Source: Andeanibacterium fulvum (GTDB lineage Bacteria > Pseudomonadota > Alphaproteobacteria > Sphingomonadales > Sphingomonadaceae). From it: 64,000 nucleotides of DNA. Shown here piece after piece: positions 18,927 to 26,533 of this stretch. The first letter of the stretch is position 1; every line of letters starts with the position of its first letter. The DNA is taken from assembly GCF_037154085.1 (NCBI RefSeq), contig NZ_JBANRM010000005.1:186001-250000 (forward strand), in the 5' to 3' direction. The notes below the pieces were generated by a model that made no database searches, was not told where the DNA came from, and saw only the letters and a list, made by a program, of their open reading frames with translations. The translations under genes were made by a program, and so were the position numbers.

Positions 18927-18954
18927 TGGGGGAGAGGGGCAACCTTCTCCCCCA
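18927..18954 (+). other. Hairpin downstream of the major capsid gene
   Basis: TGGGGGAGA pairs with TTCTCCCCCA across a short loop. No T-run follows, so it is more likely an mRNA-stability or partial-attenuation element behind the highly expressed N gene than a full terminator. Confidence 0.4.
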
Positions 18955-18983
18955 AACCCCTCTGCTCATTCAGGAAAGCCGCC

Positions 18984-19766
18984 ATGCGCCTCAGCCCCGC
19001 CGCCCGCTTCAGGCAATCCGTTCTCGCCCGTGAAGCCATCGAACAGGCAAGCAGCGCCGGTGCCGCGCCGGACCGCAAGGAAAGCGGCCCCGCCGCCAGC
19101 GAATATGAATTGCTGCTCGCCGCGCTGGGCGAAGACATGCGCCGCCTGAAGGACATCCAGTCCACCGAAGGCAAGATCGCCGCCAAGCGCGAAATGATCG
19201 GCGCCTACGATGCCCATGTTGATGCCACGCTGGCCGCCGCCGCCGAAGCCGGCCGCGCGGTGCAGGACGAACTGCTGTTCAACATGATGATCTGGCGGTT
19301 CGACATCGCGGATTACGATCGCGGGCTGGATATCGCCGAACACGTCCTGCGTTTCGGCCTGCGCCAGCCTGCCCGCTTCCAGCGCACCCCGCCCACGCTG
19401 GTGGCAGAGATGATCGCGGAAGCCGCGCTGGATGCGGACCGGATCGATCAGCCCTTTCCCCTGCCCGTGCTGCAGCGCGCCGATCAGCTGACCGCCGGTT
19501 TCGACATGCCGGACGTGGTGCGCGCCAAGCTGTCCAAGGCGCAGGGCCAGCAGCTGGTGCGCATTGCCCAGGCGGCCGATGCCGATCCAGACGACGCGCC
19601 CGCCGGTGCGCCCCACGCATCGCGCAAGGCCGCCCTCGCCCAGTTCCAGCGTGCGCTGCAGCTGGAACCGAAGATCGGGCTGGTGAAGGACGTGGAGCGC
19701 CTCACCGCCTGGCTAAACAAACATCCGCCCGCCGCGACTGCGGGCGAGGATGCCCCCACCGAATAA
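18984..19766 (+). CDS. M: P2 gpM-like terminase small subunit
   Basis: 260 residues. DNA-recognition subunit of the packaging motor, partner of gpP. The N-terminal ALGEDMRRLKDIQSTEGKI helix and the conserved core LFNMMIWRFDIADYDRGLDI, followed by AEHVL, identify the family. P2 gpM is about 247 residues. The C-terminal extension is Ala/Pro/Asp-rich. Separated from L by about 120 bp that include the palindrome CCCCGGCGCCGGGG (19776-19789). Confidence 0.93.
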   Translation: MRLSPAARFRQSVLAREAIEQASSAGAAPDRKESGPAASEYELLLAALGEDMRRLKDIQSTEGKIAAKREMIGAYDAHVDATLAAAAEAGRAVQDELLFNMMIWRFDIADYDRGLDIAEHVLRFGLRQPARFQRTPPTLVAEMIAEAALDADRIDQPFPLPVLQRADQLTAGFDMPDVVRAKLSKAQGQQLVRIAQAADADPDDAPAGAPHASRKAALAQFQRALQLEPKIGLVKDVERLTAWLNKHPPAATAGEDAPTE

Positions 19767-19885
19767 GGGCTCGCGCCCCGGCGCCGGGGGGCGGAACGGG
19801 ATCGGGGCCGGGCCTTTGCCTTTCCCCCATGATCCCGGTCCCCACCCCCCACTTTTCCGCCCCCCCGCTTTCCATGGAGGTTTGA

Positions 19886-20362
19886 TTGTCCGGCTTCGTT
19901 TCCTCCCCCGCGCCCGCCGCCACGCCGCCCGGCGAGCTGCTGGCCTGCGGACCGTTCTGGCCGGATATCGACATCAACCATTTCCGCGATGCCCAGCGGA
20001 TCGGCGGCACCTCCATTCCCACGCCCCGCCTGCGCGATGCCCTGCTGGGCGCGGTGATGGCAGTGGAAAGCGATCTGGCCGAATGGCGCGCCGCGCAGGA
20101 AGCGGGCGGCTTTGCCAGCCTTGCCGCTGTGCCATCCGCGCAGATCGGGGCCGAAAGGCGCGCCGTGCTGCTGTGGCGCCGCGCGGTCTATGCCATGGCC
20201 ACGGCCGATCTGGTGGAAACCCATCGCGACGTGACCGCAACCGGCACCGGGCAGGCCGCAGCGGGCGAGCTGGATTTGCGGGCCGAGGATCACCGCCGCA
20301 ACGCCACCCATGCCATCCGCGACATTCTGGGCCGCACCCGCACGGCAGTGGAACTGATCTGA
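19886..20362 (+). CDS. L: P2 gpL-like head completion protein
   Basis: 158 residues. Head-completion protein added after DNA packaging. It uses a TTG start; TGGAGG at 19875-19880 with 5-nt spacing decides it, and the nearby ATG at 19874 runs straight into a stop. Family features: FWPDIDINHFRDAQRIGG near residue 24 and LLWRRAVYAMATADL near residue 95. Its TGA shares one base with the ATG of gene X. Confidence 0.9.
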   Translation: MSGFVSSPAPAATPPGELLACGPFWPDIDINHFRDAQRIGGTSIPTPRLRDALLGAVMAVESDLAEWRAAQEAGGFASLAAVPSAQIGAERRAVLLWRRAVYAMATADLVETHRDVTATGTGQAAAGELDLRAEDHRRNATHAIRDILGRTRTAVELI

Positions 20363-20583
20363 TGCCCGCCACCATCACCGCCGCCGCCCTGCAGGACGAA
20401 ACCCTGTCTGCCCTGTGCTGGCGCGTGCTGGGCCAGACCGAAGGCGTGGTGGAACAGGCGCTGACAATGAACCGCGGCCTTGCCGCATCGGGGCAGGTTC
20501 TGGCCGAAGGGCAATTGGTTACCCTGCCCAATCTCACTGCCCCGCGCGTGGCCACGCGCGAAATGATCCAGCTGTGGGATTGA
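20362..20583 (+). CDS. X: P2 gpX-like tail protein
   Basis: 73 residues, LysM-like small tail protein of the P2 gpX family. Visible pattern: DETLSALCWRVLGQTEGVVE, then ASGQVLAEGQLVTLPNL and REMIQLWD at the end. It starts on the last base of the gpL stop (TGATG) and ends 4 bp before R, in the conserved L-X order. Attachment or tail-assembly function follows from P2. Confidence 0.88.
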   Translation: MPATITAAALQDETLSALCWRVLGQTEGVVEQALTMNRGLAASGQVLAEGQLVTLPNLTAPRVATREMIQLWD

Positions 20584-20587
20584 TCCG

Positions 20588-21106
20588 GTGAAGAAGCCCG
20601 ACCACCTGCGCGCCTTCCTCACTGCCGCCCTGCCCGAACTGGCGCGCGAGCCCGATGCGCTCTCGATTTTCGTCAACAATGGCACCATCGCCGCGCGTCA
20701 CGGGGCAAATCTGGGTTTCGAGATCCGCTACACCCTGCAGCTGGTGCTGCTCGATTTCCGAAGCGCGCCCGAACAGCTCTTCCTGCCGCTCAGCCTGTGG
20801 CTGCGCACCCAGCAACCCGATCTGCTGCTGAACCATGAAAGCGGCGTGCAGGCTGTGCAGTTCCGCGTCGATCCGGTCGATAACGGCGCGGCCGATGTGG
20901 AAGTGACCTTCCCGCTGTCCGAGGCTGTGGATGTGCTGCCCCGCCCCGACGGCGGCTTTGACATGTCCGTGCGGGACGAAGTGCTGCCCGATTATCTGCA
21001 GCCGCTCAGCGATCCAGTGGCCCTGCTGCGCCAGATCTGGGCGCCGGGGCCGCCTGCCAGCAAATTCCTCGTCGGCCACCCGGATCCGGACGATGGCGGC
21101 GATTGA
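20588..21106 (+). CDS. R: P2 gpR-like tail completion protein
   Basis: 172 residues from a GTG start 4 bp after gene X. Tail-terminator/completion protein needed with gpS for head joining. Family features are MKKPDHLRAFLTAALPEL at the N-terminus, IRYTLQLVLLDF and DEVLPDYLQPLS. It overlaps the start of S by 14 bp. In P2 a lysis cassette separates X from R; here lysis genes have moved to 26986-28602 and X and R are adjacent. Confidence 0.9.
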   Translation: MKKPDHLRAFLTAALPELAREPDALSIFVNNGTIAARHGANLGFEIRYTLQLVLLDFRSAPEQLFLPLSLWLRTQQPDLLLNHESGVQAVQFRVDPVDNGAADVEVTFPLSEAVDVLPRPDGGFDMSVRDEVLPDYLQPLSDPVALLRQIWAPGPPASKFLVGHPDPDDGGD

Positions 21107-21770
21107 CGGGGGCGACCTTGCGGAGCTGGAAGGCTTCGTGGGCGGCATGCTCAAATCGCTGGAGCCTTCCGCCCGGCGGAAACTGTTCCGGCATGTGGCC
21201 ACTACTCTGCGCCGCCAACAGCGTGATCGGATCAGGGCGCAGCGCAACCCGGATGGATCGGCCTTCGAAAAGCGCAAGCCCGCCAGCCAGCCCCGGCCGG
21301 GCAATTATGCCGTGAAGTTCCTCTACCCGGCGGGCGGCAGCGGGGCACCGCGCATGGCCTTCCTGAAAAGCTGGGTAAGACAGGGGCCGATCTTCACCGG
21401 CTATGACATTGCCGCCGGCGCCATTCGCAGCTTCGAATTCGCGAAAGTGGTGAAATGGCTGCGCGTCGATCCGGCTGATGACAACAAGGGCGCCGGTACT
21501 ATCCGCAACCACCCCACGATCCGCCAGCAAGCCATGTTCCGCAAGATCGGCCGCACGCTGCAGGCCGGGCAAAGCGATCACGAAGCATGGATCGGCTTTG
21601 GCGGAAGGGTGGCAGCGGTGGCCGGCGTCCACCAGTTCGGCCTGATGGACCGGCCCGCCCGTCACGCCCGCGAAACCCGCTACGCCCGCCGCGAACTGCT
21701 GGGCATGACCTCTGCCGATCGGGAAGCGCTGCTGGATGCGGTGATCGGCCATCTGGCGGGTGGCGAGTGA
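21093..21770 (+). CDS. S: P2 gpS-like tail completion protein
   Basis: 225 residues, longer than P2 gpS (about 150) as common in alphaproteobacterial P2-like phages. N-terminal ARRKLFRHVATTLRRQQRDR, the PDGSAFEKRK loop, then KFLYPAGG and the C-terminal VHQFGLMDRP identify the family. The ATG at 21093 lies inside the end of R. A 39-bp piece of this gene (21288-21326) recurs in decayed form at 22785-22823, upstream of cas9. Last virion gene before the Cas9 island. Confidence 0.9.
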   Translation: MAAIDGGDLAELEGFVGGMLKSLEPSARRKLFRHVATTLRRQQRDRIRAQRNPDGSAFEKRKPASQPRPGNYAVKFLYPAGGSGAPRMAFLKSWVRQGPIFTGYDIAAGAIRSFEFAKVVKWLRVDPADDNKGAGTIRNHPTIRQQAMFRKIGRTLQAGQSDHEAWIGFGGRVAAVAGVHQFGLMDRPARHARETRYARRELLGMTSADREALLDAVIGHLAGGE

Positions 21771-21911
21771 GGGCCGGAGCAACGATATTAAGACTTTCGG
21801 CCCCGGCTTGCCCCTGCGCGAGACAGCCCGCGCAAGGCGCTTTCCGTAATCGACCGGATTGAGTCATGTGAGCCGGCCTTCGTAGATGCGCGGCCAAATG
21901 GGGCATGGTTA

Positions 21912-22184
21912 ATGACATTCTGGATTATCACTGCCGGTGGCTGGCTCTTATCGGCCGCCATCATGGCCTGGTTCGTGTTCCGCGCGCCGATGGGCTATCA
22001 GGACGAGGAGGGTTTCCATTACGGATACCCGCCCGGCCATATCCCGGCCGAGCGCATCGAGGGCCTGCGCCTCGCCTTTGAGCGAGTGGCAACCGATAGT
22101 GAGCCGAGCTTGGAAGGCTGGGCCAACATGGTCGCCCTGCGCGCGGAAGTGGGCGAGCTGTTGAAGCATGCCCGTGCCGCGTGA
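21912..22184 (+). CDS. Small putative membrane protein
   Basis: 90 residues, not recognised. One N-terminal membrane helix (FWIITAGGWLLSAAIMAWFVF), a Tyr/Gly/Pro-rich turn region (YQDEEGFHYGYPPGHIPAE) and an amphipathic C-terminal helix (WANMVALRAEVGELLKHARAA). It lies 141 bp after gpS and converges, stop to start, with the - strand gene at 22185. Codon use is like the virion genes, so it is probably a genuine phage gene, perhaps accessory. Confidence 0.55.
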   Translation: MTFWIITAGGWLLSAAIMAWFVFRAPMGYQDEEGFHYGYPPGHIPAERIEGLRLAFERVATDSEPSLEGWANMVALRAEVGELLKHARAA

Positions 22185-22595
22185 TCACGGTTTGAAATCT
22201 TTGCTCAATGGCCCAGGCGGCGAAAATGTCTGCCAACCCACCGGGCGCCTGGGCGGATTCCTTTGCTGCATGAGGTGCTGAACCCTGTGCGTAGTGTCGG
22301 CCAGTTCCAGATGCGGATGCGCATCCAGAAAACGCACCGCATCCTCCACCGTGCGGAAATAGAAGCCGTACCCGATCACGCCAATTCTGGACTGCCCATG
22401 GCAGGCAAAATTCCCGTGCCCGATATGCTCCCCCGCCCATGCCTGCGCCTCCGTGATGCGCAACCCCGGCCCGCCAACCCGGTAATTGTCGGCAATCAGC
22501 ACCCGCACCGGGAAGGCGCGATCGTCAAGGATATCTCTGGGAGTCGAACGGCGGACCATCCCACCCAAATCCGCCTGAAGCGCGATTCGAGTCAA
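22185..22595 (-). CDS. Unknown small protein opposite to its neighbours
   Basis: 136 residues from a TTG start with AGGA nine nt upstream; an internal GTG-type start (MVRRSTPRD) is an alternative. Coherent protein-like sequence: VRVLIADNYRVGGPGLRITE, GHGNFACHGQSRIGVIGYGF and YFRTVEDAVRFLDAHPHLEL. No known domain. It is transcribed on the - strand, as is the tracrRNA at 22879, which ends about 280 bp upstream, and is the nearest protein gene to cas9. A regulatory or anti-CRISPR-type role can only be guessed from position. Confidence 0.5.
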   Translation of the reverse strand: MTRIALQADLGGMVRRSTPRDILDDRAFPVRVLIADNYRVGGPGLRITEAQAWAGEHIGHGNFACHGQSRIGVIGYGFYFRTVEDAVRFLDAHPHLELADTTHRVQHLMQQRNPPRRPVGWQTFSPPGPLSKDFKP

Positions 22596-22784
22596 GCGAT
22601 TTGTTCCTCATATGTTCCTGATTTCGGAATGACTGTTCCCGAGGCTTAAGCGCCAATAGCTGTCATTCCGGATACGACGACATTGCGGACGTTGGGGCGT
22701 GACCGTATTTTCGAACGGTACCGGAGATCAGCTACTTTTCGCCCGGCGAACGAATGACTGATTACGGCGACGAACAGCCATTGC

Positions 22785-22823
22785 CCGGCAATTGTGCCTT
22801 GAAATTCCTCTATTTGGTGAGTG
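22785..22823 (+). repeat. Decayed fragment resembling gpS coding sequence
   Basis: 32 of 39 bases match 21288-21326 within S, and in frame it reads PGNCALKFLY against PGNYAVKFLY. Similarity stops sharply on both sides. It sits in a 438-bp stretch (22596-23033) otherwise holding only the tracrRNA and its promoter, so it looks like a recombination scar left when the Cas9 island entered. Confidence 0.4.
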
Positions 22824-22878
22824 CTGGCTATGCGGGTATATTCATTCACCCACAGACCAACGAAATCAGAAGAACATT

Positions 22879-22958
22879 CAAAAAAGTGGGGGCCGTAGCC
22901 CCCACCTTATTTGGTGCAATCAAGTTGCTTGTTAACAACCAGACCACGATTTCTGAGT
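22879..22958 (-). ncRNA. tracrRNA of the prophage Cas9
   Basis: Read on the - strand, the RNA begins with an anti-repeat (CTCAGAAATCGTGGTCTGG, about 22956-22938) that pairs with the CRISPR repeat over about 25 nt, differences being mostly G-U wobbles. A short AT-rich linker/nexus with the dyad TTGTTAACAA follows. It ends in an intrinsic terminator, a perfect 8-bp stem GTGGGGGC-CGTA-GCCCCCAC (+ strand 886-905 of 22000) with six T on the RNA strand. Length about 80 nt. It carries the trans-activating role needed for crRNA processing and Cas9 loading in type II systems. Confidence 0.88.
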
Positions 22959-22963
22959 TTTCG

Positions 22964-22992
22964 ATTCAAGGGCATCCAACGGCTATTGTCAA
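22964..22992 (-). promoter_or_regulatory. Sigma-70-type promoter of the tracrRNA
   Basis: On the - strand: -35 TTGACA (22992-22987, consensus), 17-bp spacer, -10 TTGAAT (22969-22964). Predicted start near 22957, right at the anti-repeat. It points away from cas9, whose ATG is 41 bp beyond the -35 box. Confidence 0.75.
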
Positions 22993-22998
22993 GACAAT
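22985..22998. promoter_or_regulatory. Possible operator between tracrRNA and cas9
   Basis: ATTGTC-AA-GACAAT, perfect 6-bp inverted repeat overlapping the tracrRNA -35 box and lying 36 bp upstream of the cas9 start. A bound repressor would affect both divergent transcripts. Confidence 0.4.
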
Positions 22999-23033
22999 GC
23001 GCAGCCCTATTCTTGCCCCTAGGGGGTTCTAAT

Positions 23034-26000
23034 ATGATGACGCGCCTTGGTCTCGACATCGGCACAAACAGCATCGGCTGGTGCCTCTTTGAAGGCGACC
23101 GCATCCTTGACATTGGTGTACGCATCTTCTCAGATGGGCGCGATCCCAAATCAGGCGCGTCGCTAGCAGTCGATCGACGTAATGCGCGTGCTATGCGTCG
23201 TCGCCGAGACCGATATTTGCGTCGCCGGTCAGCCCTGCTGCAGGCACTGGTCGATACTGGGTTGATGCCCGCCGATGCCAAGGAAGCTAGGGCCCTCGTT
23301 GGCTATGATCCCTACCTGTTGCGCAAACGTGCGCTCGACGAGCGACTAGAGCCCCATGTAATCGGGCGCGCCCTTTTCCATCTTAATCAGCGGCGAGGCT
23401 TCAAATCCAACCGCAAGGCCGAACGCAAATCGGGCGACGACAAGGAAAGCGGGAAGATCTCAACCGGCGCAAAAGCGCTGGACGTTGCCATGGAAGAAGC
23501 CGGTGCGCGCACATATGGCGAATTCCTGGCGGCTAGGGAAACCAAGCGCGTGCGGATGCCGATCGGGGTTGACGGCTACGACTTCTACCCCGAACGTCGG
23601 CATCTCGAACATGAGTTCGACACGATCTGGGAGCAGCAGGCACCGCATCATCCATCCTTGTTCACCGAGGCTGCGCGCAATCGCTTGCGTCGCATTATCT
23701 TCTTCCAGCGCCCTTTGAAGGAACCGAAAGTCGGCGGTTGCACCTTTTTCACCGCCGAACCGCGCCTACCCAAGGCCCATCCGCTGTTTCAAGAGCGGCG
23801 GCTTTATGAGGAGGTCAACCAGTTGGAAGTCACGCAGGCTGGGACGTCATCACGCAAGCTGACGCTCGACCAGCGCGATGCGATCATCCTCAAGCTCAAA
23901 TCCGCGAAGACGGCAAGCTTCTCTAACTTGGCGCGCTTGTTGAAACTGGCCGATGGTGAGAGCTTCAACAAGGCGAGCGAGAACCGCACGGGCCTGGCCG
24001 GGGACGAAGTGTTTGCCGCATTCAGTCATAAGAGCTGTTTCGGCACACGCTGGGCGCATTTCGATGCGAACGTACAATGGTCGATCATTGAGGCGGTCGC
24101 TGAGGAGGAAGACCCTACCCGACTGCACGAATGGCTCATGACGGCACATGGCGTAACAACGGAACAAGCGGACGCAATCGGCCGCATCAGGCTACCTGAA
24201 GGCCATGGCCGACTGGGGGAAACGGCAAGCCGGTTAATCCTGACCGAACTGAAAAAGGACGTTGTGACATACAACGAGGCGGTAGAAGTGGCGCTTGGCA
24301 AATCACACAGTGATTTCCGTGATGGGGAAGTACTCGATTTCCTTCCCTATTATGGCGAACTGCTTAGTCGCGAAATTCCACCTGGCACGCTTGATGGGAA
24401 GGACGACGACGAAACCCGCTGGGGCAAGATCACCAACCCGACCGTTCACATCGGACTAAATCAGCTTCGCCGCCTGTTGAACGCAATCATTCGCGTGCAT
24501 GGCCGTCCCGACCAGATTGTCGTGGAACTGGCCCGGGAGCTTAAGCTGAGCGAAAAGGACAAGGCCAGATACAACAAGGAACTGGGCGAGAATACGAAGA
24601 GGGCTCAAGCAAGGTCGCAAAAGTTGTTAGAAAACGGCCAGCTTGACACCGGCGCCAACCGTGCACTGCTGCGCCTGTGGGAAGAGCTGAACCCTGACAA
24701 CCCGCTGGATCGTCGCTGCCCGTTTTGCAGCGGTCCGATCGGAATGGTTGCTTTGTTCTCTGAAGAGACAGAGATCGAGCACATCATTCCCTATTCCCGA
24801 TCGTTCGATGACAGTGTGGCCAACAAGGTCATCTCACACCGCCGCTGCAATCGCGAGAAAGGCAACCGCACGCCGTGGGAAGCATGGGGGCATACTGATC
24901 GCTGGGCGATCATTGCCGACCAAGCGTTACTGTTGCATTCATCGAAGCGCTGGCGGTTTGCACCGGACGCGATGGATCGGCTCGAGAAGGACGGAGGCTT
25001 CATCGCCCGGCAGTTGACTGACACACAATATCTGGCCCGCATGGCACGGACCTATCTCTCGAGCCTCTACCATGACAGCGCGGGAGTTTACGTCATCCCC
25101 GGCCGCATGACGGCCATGCTGCGGCGGCTCTGGGGACTGAACGAGCTGCTGCCTGATCACAATTATGTCGAGAACCCACACAGTAGCGCACCAAAGAACC
25201 GTCTTGACCATCGTCATCATGCGATCGACGCTGCGGTCGTTGGCGCTACCACGCGCGGCCTTCTGAACAAGATATCCAGAGCAGCAAGTCGCGCAGAAAA
25301 GCAGAATCTCGACAGGTTGTTTGATGGCCTGCCAACCCCTTGGGATGGTTTCCGCGAAGACTTGCGTGATGCACTCGCGCGTATCGTGGTGAGCCACAAG
25401 CAGGACCACGGCCGAAAAGGGAAACCACCTAAGGGCCATGATGAGACAGCAGCCCGATTGCACAACGACACGGCCTACGGCCTCACGGGTTTGACGAGCG
25501 GTACTGGCTTGCCCATTGTCGTGCATCGCGTGCCGCTGACCAGCCTCAAGCCCGCCGATATCGAGAATCCGGAACGTATTCCCGATCCTGCGCTGCGAGG
25601 CGCCCTTGAGCGCGTGACGCGCGGCCATTCGGGCAAGGATTTTGAAAAGGCCTTGCTAGACTTTTCACGCAGCGATCCGGTGTTCAAGGGCATCCGTCGT
25701 GTGCGCGTTAGGGAAGGTTTGAAGGTCATTCCGGTGCGCGACAAATCCGGCGTTGCCTATAAGGGCTATAAGGGTGACGCCAACGCTCGGTTCGACGTTT
25801 GGCGCCTGCCTGATGGCAAATGGACGGCCACAGTCGTCTCAATGTTTGACGCGCATCGGCGTGATTTTGTACCCGAGCGTCCACATCCAGCGGCCAAAAA
25901 GATCATGAGCCTCAGACAGAATGATCTGATTGCGGTGGAAAAGGACGGCGCTTCCCGTGAAATCATGCGTGTCGTAAAATTTGGCGCGAAGGGACAGATC

Positions 26001-26171
26001 ACCATTGCCGCACATCAGGAGGCCGGTCCGCTCAAGGAGCGTGACGCAAAGCCCAACGATCTTGACCCATTCAAGTATTTGTCACGCACAGCTGGAAGTC
26101 TTAAAAATTTGAAAGCGCGTCAAGTTCGTATCGATGAACTTGGCCGCATCTTCGACCCCGGCCCGCGTTAA
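23034..26171 (+). CDS. cas9: Cas9 endonuclease, compact type II-C-like
   Basis: 1045 residues. RNA-guided double-strand DNA nuclease. The start ATG has AGGGGG at 23021-23026; a longer frame from 22911 would run through the tracrRNA and its promoter. RuvC-I LGLDIGTNSIGW (D8); arginine-rich bridge helix about 48-75; RuvC-II IVVELARE (E498); HNH with a CPFC knuckle (C562, C565), EIEHIIPYS (H583) and N606; RuvC-III HHAIDAAVVG (H729, D732); then a PAM-interacting C-terminal part. All catalytic residues are intact. The size fits II-C. GC is visibly below neighbouring virion genes, suggesting separate acquisition. No cas1, cas2, csn2 or cas4 is near. Confidence 0.97.
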   Translation: MMTRLGLDIGTNSIGWCLFEGDRILDIGVRIFSDGRDPKSGASLAVDRRNARAMRRRRDRYLRRRSALLQALVDTGLMPADAKEARALVGYDPYLLRKRALDERLEPHVIGRALFHLNQRRGFKSNRKAERKSGDDKESGKISTGAKALDVAMEEAGARTYGEFLAARETKRVRMPIGVDGYDFYPERRHLEHEFDTIWEQQAPHHPSLFTEAARNRLRRIIFFQRPLKEPKVGGCTFFTAEPRLPKAHPLFQERRLYEEVNQLEVTQAGTSSRKLTLDQRDAIILKLKSAKTASFSNLARLLKLADGESFNKASENRTGLAGDEVFAAFSHKSCFGTRWAHFDANVQWSIIEAVAEEEDPTRLHEWLMTAHGVTTEQADAIGRIRLPEGHGRLGETASRLILTELKKDVVTYNEAVEVALGKSHSDFRDGEVLDFLPYYGELLSREIPPGTLDGKDDDETRWGKITNPTVHIGLNQLRRLLNAIIRVHGRPDQIVVELARELKLSEKDKARYNKELGENTKRAQARSQKLLENGQLDTGANRALLRLWEELNPDNPLDRRCPFCSGPIGMVALFSEETEIEHIIPYSRSFDDSVANKVISHRRCNREKGNRTPWEAWGHTDRWAIIADQALLLHSSKRWRFAPDAMDRLEKDGGFIARQLTDTQYLARMARTYLSSLYHDSAGVYVIPGRMTAMLRRLWGLNELLPDHNYVENPHSSAPKNRLDHRHHAIDAAVVGATTRGLLNKISRAASRAEKQNLDRLFDGLPTPWDGFREDLRDALARIVVSHKQDHGRKGKPPKGHDETAARLHNDTAYGLTGLTSGTGLPIVVHRVPLTSLKPADIENPERIPDPALRGALERVTRGHSGKDFEKALLDFSRSDPVFKGIRRVRVREGLKVIPVRDKSGVAYKGYKGDANARFDVWRLPDGKWTATVVSMFDAHRRDFVPERPHPAAKKIMSLRQNDLIAVEKDGASREIMRVVKFGAKGQITIAAHQEAGPLKERDAKPNDLDPFKYLSRTAGSLKNLKARQVRIDELGRIFDPGPR

Positions 26172-26533
26172 ATTTATATTATCAATAATGCGAATGACTT
26201 ATGAAAAGAAATTCTACTACTTGGATCAAATTGTCGATATCAATACCTATAACTTGCACCTGTCCACCTATCGCGAATTTTGACCTTTGAGCTCAACGGC
26301 GCAGTATAAGGCGTATAGCCTTAGATGACGTTTACTCGGCCATCGTCCATGCGCACAACGCTACCTAGACGACCAGCCTAGCAGTGGAACTGGCCCGGCG
26401 CGATTATAGCGTTGTGTGCCGCCAACTATGCTCGGCCGCATTCAGCTCGTCAATTGAGGGCCATCACGCTCAACCCGCGAAGATGCGTACCATGGATTGC
26501 CCCACGCCCCTGATGGAACAGTTATAGTGATAC
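26172..26533. other. Non-coding stretch between cas9 and the array
   Basis: About 360 bp with no supported gene. It begins AT-rich, holds a small hairpin TAAGGC-GTATA-GCCTTA (26307-26323) that could end array transcription coming from the right, and an inverted repeat GCGCACAACGCTA (26351-26363) / TAGCGTTGTGTGC (26407-26419, one mismatch). I see no remnant of cas1 or cas2 in either strand. Confidence 0.5.

Noticed and set aside
22754..23032. 92-codon + strand open frame before cas9
   Set aside because: It covers the tracrRNA, terminator and promoter, and its only recognisable part is the short gpS-like patch. Probably chance plus a remnant.
22911..23033. 41-codon N-terminal extension of Cas9
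   Set aside because: The frame is open, but this part would be the complement of the tracrRNA and its promoter, shows no Cas9 similarity, and the ATG at 23034 has a good ribosome-binding site with the RuvC-I motif right after it.
26172..26533. Remnants of cas1 or cas2 downstream of cas9
   Set aside because: Translations of this stretch in the frames I examined on both strands show stops and no Cas1/Cas2 motifs.
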